From: Mucilaginibacter robiniae
GTDB taxonomy: Bacteria > Bacteroidota > Bacteroidia > Sphingobacteriales > Sphingobacteriaceae
DNA: 64,000 nt
Reading direction: 5' to 3'
Assembly (NCBI RefSeq): GCF_012849215.1
Contig: NZ_CP051682.1
Coordinates: 2,232,001-2,296,000 of the forward strand
Numbering within the stretch: the first letter of the stretch is position 1; every line of letters begins with the position of its first letter. The position numbers were made by a program, and so were the translations under genes. The notes under the pieces were generated by a model. It was not told the DNA's origin. It worked only from the letters and a program-made list of their open reading frames with translations, and ran no database searches. This document shows positions 19,124 to 27,226 of this stretch, piece by piece.

Positions 19124-19162
19124 AAAGCCAGGTATCTATCATGATGCCTGGCTTTGTTGTTT
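19124..19162. terminator. Bidirectional terminator between nuclease and inhibitor genes
   Basis: AAAGCCAGG (19124-19132) pairs with CCTGGCTTT (19147-19155) and is followed by a T-rich tract. It lies between the two convergent stop codons. Confidence 0.75.
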
Positions 19163-19178
19163 GCTATGGTTACATTAA

Positions 19179-19559
19179 TTATGTTTCAATCAGCTTAGTA
19201 CGCATACCAGCAACATTACCTTCTTTAGTCAGCCCTAAGATGAACACATCGACCTGCACTTCACCTACACGGTACACAGTAAGATTACTAAGTTCACTTT
19301 TAAGCGTTGCAGCCAGGTTTTGGAACTGATTTGCCACTTGCGGAGAGACAGAGCCTGACGAAGCATCGGTCATATTTCGTAACAGGTGCTCGATGGTGGT
19401 TTGCTCAATGGGCGTGCCTTGTGGTTTGGCAGCTATCTTGAGTACCAAGTCATTATCAATCACTTTAGCTTCTGTACAGACATACGTGAACGGGTAATCG
19501 GATTCACTCATCATCTGAAGACCGTTAGCTGCTTGTTCCAGGTTGCTTTGTATGCTCAT
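19179..19559 (-). CDS. Nuclease A inhibitor (NuiA-like) family protein
   Basis: A 126-residue protein matching the cyanobacterial NuiA pattern from end to end as I recall it: LEQAANGLQMMSESDYPF near residues 7-24, FQNLAATLKSELSNL near 79-93, and the C-terminal VYRVGEVQVDVFILG through GNVAGMRTKLIET (about 95-126). NuiA binds and blocks the active site of the NUC1-type nuclease NucA. The gene is convergent with a NUC1-type nuclease 88 bp away, which strongly supports a cognate pair. It has no signal peptide, so it should protect the cytoplasm. The start is preceded by a weak ribosome site. This is one of the clearest functional pairings in the window. Confidence 0.88.
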   Translation of the reverse strand: MSIQSNLEQAANGLQMMSESDYPFTYVCTEAKVIDNDLVLKIAAKPQGTPIEQTTIEHLLRNMTDASSGSVSPQVANQFQNLAATLKSELSNLTVYRVGEVQVDVFILGLTKEGNVAGMRTKLIET

Positions 19560-19619
19560 TTCGGTAGTGATTTGTAGTTAGGAGTTAAAGGACAACGTTG
19601 GATGATTGTTTGCGCATAC

Positions 19620-19632
19620 CGTAGAAAATTCT
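19620..19632 (+). repeat. 13-bp direct repeat, right copy
   Basis: CGTAGAAAATTCT, identical to 17540-17552. It lies 61 bp upstream of the inhibitor start codon. Confidence 0.4.
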
Positions 19633-19830
19633 TGTAAGTAACGAGCTGTCTTTACTTACCGTTACTTATAGAACAAAATGCTCATTATATTTCCTTCGTT
19701 TACGGTGGCATATAATCCGCTGAGAGAATAAGAAGTAGTATTCTTTGCCACTTACAATATCAATGCTATTTAAAGGGCATTGCTATTAGTGATTTGTACA
19801 AGTCAGTAAATCCGTATACTTTCGCAGCAT

Positions 19831-19848
19831 ACAGACCTACTGGTCTGT
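19831..19848. promoter_or_regulatory. TetR-operator-like palindrome without a regulator
   Basis: ACAGACC-TACT-GGTCTGT is a perfect palindrome with 7-bp arms, resembling operators of many TetR-family repressors. No tetR gene is present nearby, and the only adjacent gene ends here, so it may be a relic. Confidence 0.35.
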
Positions 19849-19903
19849 TATTGTGATAAGGTTCCTCTAAAAAAGTGAAGAGTAAGAATATCACAAACAA
19901 AAC

Positions 19904-21109
19904 TTACTTCTTACCCTTTATGAGTTTTTCAAGCATTTCTTTTCCGTCTTCATTGTGAGGATTTAACTCAATAGATTTTTTATAGTTAAATATAGCAAGT
20001 GAAGTATTACCCGATTTCATGTATGCCTCTCCAAGGCTGTCGTAAGCATTATAAGAATCGGGATGTGCTTTTACATTTTCAACAAATAGCCCGATAGCAT
20101 TTTCTATTTTCCCAGCATTCAGCTGGTTATAACCGCAATTATTAACGAAGTCTTCTGTTGCGGTCATGTTATATCCAAATTCATCAGATAATATTTTAAA
20201 GTGCCGAAGAATATCTTGGTAAGAAATACTCGTATTTCCGTAATAGTCTATAAACCAGTCTTTATAAATAAATTTAAGTCCATCAAATAGGCTTTTATAT
20301 GGAGCAGAAAAATGGTTTTCCTCCTCATATTTTTTGTATGCCCAGTTCAACCATGTTGGGGCAAATTGCTTCAATTCAGATGTTAATGAATCAACTTTCT
20401 GCGTATTTTCATTACCAATTGCTATAAATAACTTGCCATTGTGAGGGTGCGAAGCCTTTATGAACAAATGAATATTGGATAACATCCTATCATTAATCCC
20501 GTTAATTGCAGGGCTTGTTAAAATCATTGCTGGAAATAACTTTGGCATTTGCTCTTTAGCGTACAATGCAAACAAACCACCCAAAGAGTGTCCGGTCAGT
20601 ATTCGATATGGTTGTACTCGATAGTGAGTATCAACGTAAGGAATTACTTCGTCTGCTATATATCTCAAAAATCTATCGGCTCCGGCATTGCTTGTCGTTT
20701 TAGAACTATCAAGCGCCCCTTTAGCATTTTTCAAATAGACAGGAGTAAAGTCTCTACCTCGATTTACGTTCACTATTCCAACGACAATCATTTCAGGCAT
20801 TCTATTGCGATCATATCCTGCCAGAAAACCTACTGCTTCTGAAGCATGATTAAAATGATTACCTGCATCGAGCACATACAATACGGGATATGAATTTGAT
20901 GTAGATGTATAGTTGGCTGGAAGATGTATCCAAAGTGTTCTATCTTCAGACATGACTTTTGAATGCAATAATATTGCTTTTTCGTTGTGGATAGGTAAAG
21001 AGTCAATCTGGGCAGTAACTATTTTGGGTAAGGAAATAAATATCAATAATAGAATAAAGGATAAATTGAAATAATAAAAATATCTACAAGGTTTTGCTCT
21101 TTTGTTCAT
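19904..21109 (-). CDS. Secreted alpha/beta-hydrolase esterase with C-terminal TPR
   Basis: A 401-residue protein of the esterase D / IroE-like alpha/beta-hydrolase family. A hydrophobic N-terminus (about 10-32, FYYFNLSFILLLIFISLP) acts as signal or anchor. The nucleophile elbow is GHSLGGLFALYA (about 168-179), and PVLYVLDAGNHF near 75-86 fits the family start. The catalytic His lies in the segment ENHFSAPYKSLFDGLKF (about 262-278). Residues about 320-401 are tetratricopeptide repeats, including YNAYDSLGEAYMKSGNT. Relatives hydrolyse siderophore or other acyl esters, but the substrate here is not defined. The gene stands alone. Confidence 0.85.
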   Translation of the reverse strand: MNKRAKPCRYFYYFNLSFILLLIFISLPKIVTAQIDSLPIHNEKAILLHSKVMSEDRTLWIHLPANYTSTSNSYPVLYVLDAGNHFNHASEAVGFLAGYDRNRMPEMIVVGIVNVNRGRDFTPVYLKNAKGALDSSKTTSNAGADRFLRYIADEVIPYVDTHYRVQPYRILTGHSLGGLFALYAKEQMPKLFPAMILTSPAINGINDRMLSNIHLFIKASHPHNGKLFIAIGNENTQKVDSLTSELKQFAPTWLNWAYKKYEEENHFSAPYKSLFDGLKFIYKDWFIDYYGNTSISYQDILRHFKILSDEFGYNMTATEDFVNNCGYNQLNAGKIENAIGLFVENVKAHPDSYNAYDSLGEAYMKSGNTSLAIFNYKKSIELNPHNEDGKEMLEKLIKGKK

Positions 21110-21554
21110 TGCATAAAGTTAATCATTCAATGTTCCCATTAAATGATTAACATTTTAATTCGGATAATTTCTCCTGTATCAAGCAGGCGTTTTTAAAATA
21201 ATAAGTTTCCTCTGCGTTCTCATGGAACAAGCCTGGATGCTATCTGATAGTTGGGCAACTTAGGTTACAGACTATTTGCTCTAAAACCTTATCCGTCCTA
21301 TTAGTATCGTATGATCTACAATTCCGTAGTTGGCCATTGCTGCTTTATTCTGTTGTACAACTGGAGATTCTGTTGAACTTGACCACCACATTCCGGCGCA
21401 AACTGATCTACCGTCTGAACTATGAAAAGTCAACTCAAGTCCTGATTTTCATACTTTAATGATAAGCGGCTAAATTTTTTGGCCACTTATTTATTTGATC
21501 GTCCTTGCCCCAGCTGAATAGCAGTTACCTTCTAAAGTATGTAACGGTTCATAT
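21110..21554. other. Intergenic region containing an IS-end remnant, no gene seen
   Basis: About 445 bp between the esterase start and the effector stop. The only recognised content is the minus-strand IS-like end motif near 21355-21400 and a weak hairpin (AAGCGGCTAA near 21464 with TTGGCCACTT near 21479). Confidence 0.45.
21355..21400 (-). mobile_element. IS21-like end remnant, left border of the eCIS locus
   Basis: Read on the minus strand this is CCGGAATGTGGTGGTCAAG, then CAGAATCTCCAGTTG. It aligns with 47197-47234 (CCGGAATGCGGTGGTCAATG, then CAGAATGTCCAGTTG) on the plus strand. The two remnants therefore face opposite ways at the two outer edges of the eCIS region. Only about 45 bp is clearly conserved. 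Confidence 0.5.
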
Positions 21555-23345
21555 TCAATGTTGAAGGTATTTGTGAATTTCCATGTTGACCGAGTTAACT
21601 ATCTCACTTATGCTTTGTTCAAGTAAATCGTTGGTTGCAATTGTCTTAACGTGCTGCTCAATTATTGTATAAGTGTTAAACTTTGCATCTTTAGAAATGC
21701 TCACACCTTCAAGATATTGCACTAAATCATTGAGCAAGGCTTGTTTATTATTATTTAGCTGTGCTTCCTGACCTTTTTCATAAATCAAAACCTGATCCCA
21801 GATGTAATTATATGCTTGATTTACATCAGTTAAATTATAGGTATTTGCAAACAGCTCTTTCAGTTTCTCCGGTGCAATAAAAAACAAATCTTCACACAAA
21901 GGATGTTTGTCTATTTCGTTTTCTAAATTTACAAGAAGCCTTTCCTTTATGGCCGACAGCTCAACATGAGCAGTAACATCAGCTCCTTTAGCACCAGGCG
22001 TAAACTCATTGTCTTTGTTGCCTTTCCATCCGTTTACATTACTTCGCACCCTGCTGGTAAACGTTTCCATGCTCTCGCCTTTACCCGAGCTTTCAAATCC
22101 ACCCAAATCTTTATTTGAGTAATCATAATGTGAGGACTTATCTCCATCTGCCTGAACCTTATTATTAGGTTGACTGAAAACTGTCCAGACTTCGTTCTTG
22201 CCTCCAGGCAGGCTAGAATGGGCACTAACCATTTCACAAAAGAATTTTGCACTGGCATTGCTGCTTAGGTCGCTGCTGTTTTCAGCTTCTGCCGTAACAC
22301 GATACCGAACAAAAAACGGCCCGGCAGACTTATTCTTAAAAGCCTGCTGTTCGGCACGTACATGGTGTTTTAAATGCCCTTCAGCTGTCATTTTATGTTG
22401 GCTGTTGGCATGAGAAGTTATTGGGAAAAGATTATATACCGCACCTACCCCTCCTATATTACCGTTCAGTAAATGTCCTCGTATTAAATAATTTATACCA
22501 TGCATGGTTGCTAAGGTATCATACATTGCCTTTTGCTGTGTTTTACTGTCTGGCTCGGCACCTATTATAGGGTCAGTAACATCAATAAAAGCATCTGCTT
22601 GATAGCCAACCTCTTCGTCATGGCTCTTACCGTGCATATCAGTATAGGAAACCTTTTGGGTTTTATAATTTACCTCACTCTTTCGCTGAATAGTTGCAAG
22701 TGACACAGTTTTTGCCACCCGCTGTATATTTCCAGATGTTAAGGCCAAAGATGATGTATAGCTACTCGCGTTGTGTCCCATTTTATCTGCTTCACTTTCT
22801 AAGCCGGCATCGTCATTAACAGGCATGCCGCCCTTCAGCTGCATGGTAGGCTGCACGCGCCCCTGTTTTTGCTGTACCACGTGCCAAGCTTCATGCGGCA
22901 AATGCTGCTCCTGCCCCGGTGCAATATGAATGTCGGTACCCTGTGCGTAAGCATGCGCCTGCAACTGCGCTGGCTTATCACTGTTATAATGTACTTTGAC
23001 ATCATCGAGGCTATAGCCGGAAAGGTTCTCCACTCCGGCTTTCAGGCTGTCCGGCAATCCGGTATTATTTTTAGCTTTAGGCGCAGTCTGTAACTGCAAA
23101 GGATTGTTGGCAGGCTGCTTGAACTGCAACGGATTCTGGCTGCTTTTTTTTAACTGTAAGGGGTTGTCTTTCTTTTCTAACAGTTCATCCTCTTTGTCCA
23201 CCATTCGCTGTAAAGGGTTTTGTTTCCGTTGCAAAGCATCCTTCTCTTCTCCAGCACCTTTTCGTTGCAATGGATTGTTGGTAATCTTGCCCGGGGCCTT
23301 TACTGCTGAATTTATTGATTGTTTATCTGGTATAAAACTCTTCAT
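21555..23345 (-). CDS. eCIS effector: NPLQ-repeat leader, DUF4157 domain, nuclease-like toxin domain
   Basis: A 596-residue modular protein. Residues about 24-86 hold five NPLQ-type repeats (NPLQRK, NPLQRM, NPLQLK, NPLQFK, NPLQLQ), plus the variant DALQRK. Residues about 95-192 are the DUF4157 domain, with a gluzincin-like HEAWH at 151-155 and downstream acidic ESEAD near 183-187. DUF4157 is known to mark cargo of extracellular contractile injection systems. Residues about 225-345 resemble a DNA/RNA non-specific endonuclease domain, with RGHLLN (289-294) and NLFPIT then HAN (305-314). The remaining C-terminus to 596 is helical and unrecognised. No signal peptide, as expected for internally loaded cargo. 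It lies with the GH18-fold and methyltransferase genes, divergent from the structural operon. No dedicated immunity gene is obvious next to it. Confidence 0.85.
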   Translation of the reverse strand: MKSFIPDKQSINSAVKAPGKITNNPLQRKGAGEEKDALQRKQNPLQRMVDKEDELLEKKDNPLQLKKSSQNPLQFKQPANNPLQLQTAPKAKNNTGLPDSLKAGVENLSGYSLDDVKVHYNSDKPAQLQAHAYAQGTDIHIAPGQEQHLPHEAWHVVQQKQGRVQPTMQLKGGMPVNDDAGLESEADKMGHNASSYTSSLALTSGNIQRVAKTVSLATIQRKSEVNYKTQKVSYTDMHGKSHDEEVGYQADAFIDVTDPIIGAEPDSKTQQKAMYDTLATMHGINYLIRGHLLNGNIGGVGAVYNLFPITSHANSQHKMTAEGHLKHHVRAEQQAFKNKSAGPFFVRYRVTAEAENSSDLSSNASAKFFCEMVSAHSSLPGGKNEVWTVFSQPNNKVQADGDKSSHYDYSNKDLGGFESSGKGESMETFTSRVRSNVNGWKGNKDNEFTPGAKGADVTAHVELSAIKERLLVNLENEIDKHPLCEDLFFIAPEKLKELFANTYNLTDVNQAYNYIWDQVLIYEKGQEAQLNNNKQALLNDLVQYLEGVSISKDAKFNTYTIIEQHVKTIATNDLLEQSISEIVNSVNMEIHKYLQH

Positions 23346-23637
23346 AAGGAAAAGATGAAATATTGATCTCTATATTACTGATTACAGTAGCATTGTTTAA
23401 TATTAACAGAGATGTCCGCTTATCAGATCAATTATAGATTTGATTAATCTCCAGTATAATAACTGCAGTTGCTGTTCTATTTTATATAACTAAATTTCTA
23501 CACTGAATGAATTACGCTCATTGTACTTGTTTTTTTACGGGAAATTATATTCTGTTGTTGTTCTGATTGGATAGCATAGAAGTTAATAATCTGTTTGTTA
23601 TGAAACCGATACAGGGCTTCCTTCAATGACAGACTAT

Positions 23638-24240
23638 TTATTTGAGCACAAACATTGTAAAATCTTCCTCAGAGTAATCGGTCTTGACCAAAACCTTTTC
23701 AGATAATTTCAAGCAGTAATCCATTATTTCTTTCATATCATATGCGACTAAACAACCTTGTTGAGCAACGCGACTTAGCAAGTTAAATCCTAACCCTTGC
23801 CGGCAACATGCATACAGCTTTTTTATGACCTTGAAAATAAAATCAGGGTCACTGTTTTGATAGCTTAATGAACCCGATGCCAACACGTAATCACATACCG
23901 GTGAGTCGGCAGTAGTAAAGTCGCCCAAGTAGAAATGTGTGTCAGGATAGCTGGCATAGCGCTCTACAGCAACATCAAGCAGCTCGGGTATTTGCTCTAT
24001 ACCGTAATAGGTATTTTGTGGGTATAAGTCATAAAGATATTTGCGCAAATCTCCATGGCCGCAGCCTGCATCAAGTACAGAGCCGCTACCTAAATCAATC
24101 ATAGAAAACATTGCCTGAAAACGGATCAACTGACTGTATGCATTTCGCCAGCCCAACGCCTTGACATGGCGGGCACCATGCAACTGTATTTGCCGCTTAT
24201 GATAACGAAGTACGGAGACAGTATCTAGGATAGCTTTCAT
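23638..24240 (-). CDS. Class I SAM-dependent methyltransferase in the eCIS locus
   Basis: A 200-residue Rossmann methyltransferase. The SAM motif is SVLDAGCGHGDLRKYL (near 58-73), the acidic post-I residue is in YYGIEQIPELL (near 81-91), and FYLGDFTTADSP with YVLASGSLSY follow near 106-130. The target (protein, small molecule or tRNA) cannot be read. It begins 3 bp after the stop of the GH18-fold gene, so the two are co-transcribed, and it is upstream of the effector gene with a 290-bp gap. Its place inside the eCIS locus suggests, but does not prove, a role in modification of an eCIS component. Confidence 0.8.
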   Translation of the reverse strand: MKAILDTVSVLRYHKRQIQLHGARHVKALGWRNAYSQLIRFQAMFSMIDLGSGSVLDAGCGHGDLRKYLYDLYPQNTYYGIEQIPELLDVAVERYASYPDTHFYLGDFTTADSPVCDYVLASGSLSYQNSDPDFIFKVIKKLYACCRQGLGFNLLSRVAQQGCLVAYDMKEIMDYCLKLSEKVLVKTDYSEEDFTMFVLK

Positions 24241-24243
24241 AAA

Positions 24244-26418
24244 TCAGGGAATGTCTTCTCTTTTTAACAAAGGAAATATCAAGAACCGGGTGATAAGTGC
24301 TCCCGTGACCATACTCACGATAACTATAGCCAGTACATTATGAAAAGGCATATTCACACAGTCTTTGTTGCTGCCCCCAAACCACGGAATATTATCATCC
24401 ATATAGAGCGACATAAAAATGGCTAATACTAAAAGTATGACAAAAAAGGATATCATCCAGATAAATGCTTTTTTCCAAGCCCACCATTCTCCTTCCCGCC
24501 TGATAAAATAGATAAGCACTATGCTGCTAAGCATAAAGAGTAGCCCTAGGATGATATCAGTTATCCACAAAACGTACTGCATTTTTAAGTTCATCTGCCT
24601 ATATATAGCCTCGTTTTTTTTACAATCATGTTGTACGCCAAGCCAAGCGGCAAGTTCGGGTGAGAATGTATTGCTACATGGTTGCTCCAAAAAATAGTAA
24701 TATAACTGAACGTATTGGCCGAAAGTTAGTTGGGTTTGATGATGCTTTAGAGAAATTGTTTTTACTTTGATAGTATCAATGGTCAGCAGTTTTTCGGCTA
24801 TTACGTCCCAAAGTTCGCTGTAGCCTTCACCATCACCTAAATCAAATAAGGCTATCCCGCCAATCTTGTTCAGCAAAGCCAGTTCATATTTTTTGGCCAA
24901 AGTGTTTTCATCATCATACCAAACCGTATCAACGGAGTTTTTGCCTTTTGTTTCTGTTGAAAACGCAATGCTGGTATCCAGATTATAAAAGGAAGTATTG
25001 TAATGGGAGCGGATGATTTTGTAAGGTAGATAGATGGGGTATTGCCCTTTGTTTGCAGGTTTAGTAAAAGTCCAGCGCACGCCATGATAGGGAAGGCATA
25101 GATAAATTTTCGCAGGCTGGAGCCCTTGATTGATAAATCTCGAAATGGCGGATTGCAGATTGTTATTGCCAAAGTCAGCTATTGGTGCTATAGGGCCTGG
25201 TTTTAGGGGATTATATTTTGTAAAGTCAATAACAAACTGGTTGGCGTAAGCATTCAGCGCCTGCAAATCATAAGCCGTAGCCTCGCCCGTCCCCGGTACA
25301 GTGATGCTTAGCTGAAAGCCAGGATAATTAATCCGAAGATATTCGTATAATCTTTTAATAAAGCCGGTTAGCTGCAACCTTGACTGTCCGTTTAATGCAC
25401 TAAGATAAATGTTAAGTCCGGCCGCGCGCTTTAATTTAAGCTGTTTAGTTGCAGTGGTAAAGAAATTGTTTTGTGCGATGGGATTGTTAAGCAACTTAGC
25501 GGGGTCGGTATTGGTGAAGAATGACAGGTAAGTGTTACGGCCGCTGTTTACGCCATGGTTATATATGCTGTCTGTATTAGCATTATTTAAATCACGCACA
25601 AAGCCTGTAGTGGTATTAATTTCATAAGTAAACAAGGCTATGCTGCTTAATAAGTTATAATTGTAGTCCTCTCCGCTTTTTTCGCTTTGGTAGGATATGT
25701 AGCCCATTACATTCAGAACATGTCTTAAACGCAGCTTGTAAACCAATAGCGTGCTATCATTTAACTTGGCGGTATCCATCTGTTGGGGCGACCGGCTGTA
25801 AAGCGCTTTAATGGATTGTAACTTGGTCAGCTGCTTAACGTTGATATGCTGTGTATTCTGGATGCTTTTCAGCATAGGTAACACTTTTGCAATAACAGAA
25901 TTGATACTCTGCTGCTGTTCAATTTCCTTTCCGGTAGTATCTTGCACGATTTGCGGGTTGAGTTTCAGAGCCTGTATATGCGCTAAAAGCTCATTGTACT
26001 GCTGCCTGCTGGTATCTGTAAGGCGTTGCTGGAGTTGTTCAAGATTTCTTGAAGTAATTAAATTCCGGTTGTTAAGCACCAAAGAGTCTATCAAGAATAT
26101 GATTCTTTGTTTTTCTTTGGCTCTTGCATTCTGTTTAAACTTTAATGCTTGTAGCATCTTTTTTAACAGAGATGCATCTGCTTTCAAAGCTTTGACTGAT
26201 CCTTTGAGCGTAACACTTGTTTTCTGCAGTGAATCACCAATAATTTCGGGTACCTTGGGCGCTTTAGGAAGCGTAATTTTGTTTTTTAATGAGTCAATTA
26301 TTGGCTTCTGAGCAAATGCACATAGGTTAGGTGTAATTAATGAAAATATTACAATAGCAAATCCACATACTATTATCTTTAAAGTTAATATCTGAAATTG
26401 CTTAAAAATAAAAATCAT
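24244..26418 (-). CDS. Membrane-anchored GH18-fold protein lacking the catalytic motif
   Basis: A 724-residue protein. It has an N-terminal membrane segment or signal (about 8-36), a helical coiled-coil-like region (about 40-210), a GH18-like TIM-barrel region (about 235-555), and three C-terminal transmembrane helices (about 612-722). GH18 landmarks are FQLSITVPGTGE, YANQFVIDFTKYN, LQPAKIYLCLPYHGVRW, TVWYDDENTLAKKYELAL, and the family-typical end GGIALFDLGDGEGYSELWD. Where active chitinases have D-x-x-D-x-D-x-E, this protein reads A-G-L-N-I-Y-L-S, so the acid catalyst and its helpers are gone. It is probably a binding or scaffolding protein at the cell envelope. It is divergent from the eCIS structural operon, with a 226-bp shared promoter region, and co-transcribed with the methyltransferase. 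Confidence 0.75.
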   Translation of the reverse strand: MIFIFKQFQILTLKIIVCGFAIVIFSLITPNLCAFAQKPIIDSLKNKITLPKAPKVPEIIGDSLQKTSVTLKGSVKALKADASLLKKMLQALKFKQNARAKEKQRIIFLIDSLVLNNRNLITSRNLEQLQQRLTDTSRQQYNELLAHIQALKLNPQIVQDTTGKEIEQQQSINSVIAKVLPMLKSIQNTQHINVKQLTKLQSIKALYSRSPQQMDTAKLNDSTLLVYKLRLRHVLNVMGYISYQSEKSGEDYNYNLLSSIALFTYEINTTTGFVRDLNNANTDSIYNHGVNSGRNTYLSFFTNTDPAKLLNNPIAQNNFFTTATKQLKLKRAAGLNIYLSALNGQSRLQLTGFIKRLYEYLRINYPGFQLSITVPGTGEATAYDLQALNAYANQFVIDFTKYNPLKPGPIAPIADFGNNNLQSAISRFINQGLQPAKIYLCLPYHGVRWTFTKPANKGQYPIYLPYKIIRSHYNTSFYNLDTSIAFSTETKGKNSVDTVWYDDENTLAKKYELALLNKIGGIALFDLGDGEGYSELWDVIAEKLLTIDTIKVKTISLKHHQTQLTFGQYVQLYYYFLEQPCSNTFSPELAAWLGVQHDCKKNEAIYRQMNLKMQYVLWITDIILGLLFMLSSIVLIYFIRREGEWWAWKKAFIWMISFFVILLVLAIFMSLYMDDNIPWFGGSNKDCVNMPFHNVLAIVIVSMVTGALITRFLIFPLLKREDIP

Positions 26419-26644
26419 GAATTAGATTAGGTTTTAAAAGTAGCTTTTTTGAAACAGTCACTAGTCTATACAAACGCTTTATTTCATATTACATCATCTT
26501 TAACTAACCAAAATTTCTCTAAATATAACAGGGTTTTGATTACCTGCAACAGCCTAAAAATAATTTAAATATATTTCTCTTTATACTAAAATTGCATAAT
26601 TTAGGCTCAATCAATTTTTTCCAAATTATTGCATCTTCCCGAAT

Positions 26645-27220
26645 ATGATTTATGAGGCATTAAAATGTATTGCAGAGGAAATTAATGAACTTTTCAGGGT
26701 TAAACTTAAAGTTAATGATGATCGCATAATTATCTCAGGGTTAACCAGCCAGGATGGAAGCACAGCTATACAGAGTGAAAATAAAATAGTCATCACTTTA
26801 GTTAATATTGAGAAAGAGATAAATGGTCTAAATGCAGGATCCACATTGAGTGCCGGGCAAAGTGTAAAAAAGAATCAGTCAACCAATGTAAATCTTACCT
26901 TAATGTTTTCTGCCTACTTCGCTGCCAATAATTACCCGGAAGCACTGCGGTTTATATCATTCATCATTGCTTACTTTCAATCCAATGGGGTTTTTACTCA
27001 TGCTAATACACCAGGCCTGGATTCTAGAATTGATAAGATGATGATTGAGATGGTCAACTTTAGTCCCGAACAACACAACAATATCTGGAGCATGCTGGGG
27101 GCCAAATATATGCCATCTGTTATATATAAACTGCGTATGCTAACCTTTAATGAATCCATAATTCAGGAAATCAGACCTGCGATAACTGGTTTAGGGCAGC
27201 AAACATCCGCCAAACCTTAA
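26645..27220 (+). CDS. eCIS cap / tail terminator protein (DUF4255, Pvc16-like)
   Basis: A 191-residue protein of the DUF4255 (Pvc16 N-terminal) family, which caps the end of the contractile sheath and tube. The family start is visible: MIYEALKCIAEEINELF, then ENKIVITLVNIEKE, and NVNLTLMFSAYFAANNYPEA (about 79-98). The C-terminal part contains LRMLTFNESIIQEI near 168-181. It is the first gene of the plus-strand structural operon, and the next gene begins 6 bp after its stop. The sequence upstream (26419-26644) is AT-rich and holds the divergent promoters; I could not pick out boxes with confidence. Confidence 0.88.
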   Translation: MIYEALKCIAEEINELFRVKLKVNDDRIIISGLTSQDGSTAIQSENKIVITLVNIEKEINGLNAGSTLSAGQSVKKNQSTNVNLTLMFSAYFAANNYPEALRFISFIIAYFQSNGVFTHANTPGLDSRIDKMMIEMVNFSPEQHNNIWSMLGAKYMPSVIYKLRMLTFNESIIQEIRPAITGLGQQTSAKP

Positions 27221-27226
27221 AGTGAA

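Larger units (their letters stand above)
19560..19903. other. Intergenic region with nested repeats, no gene seen
   Basis: About 340 bp between the inhibitor gene and the esterase gene. It holds the right copy of the 13-bp repeat, a nested inverted repeat (TAAGTAACG at 19635-19643 with CGTTACTTA at 19660-19668), and a TetR-like palindrome. No coding frame is supported. Confidence 0.5.

Noticed and set aside
21464..21488. Terminator of the DUF4157 effector
   Set aside because: AAGCGGCTAA and TTGGCCACTT pair with two mismatches in 10 bp and there is no T-run on the minus strand, so it was not listed as a feature.
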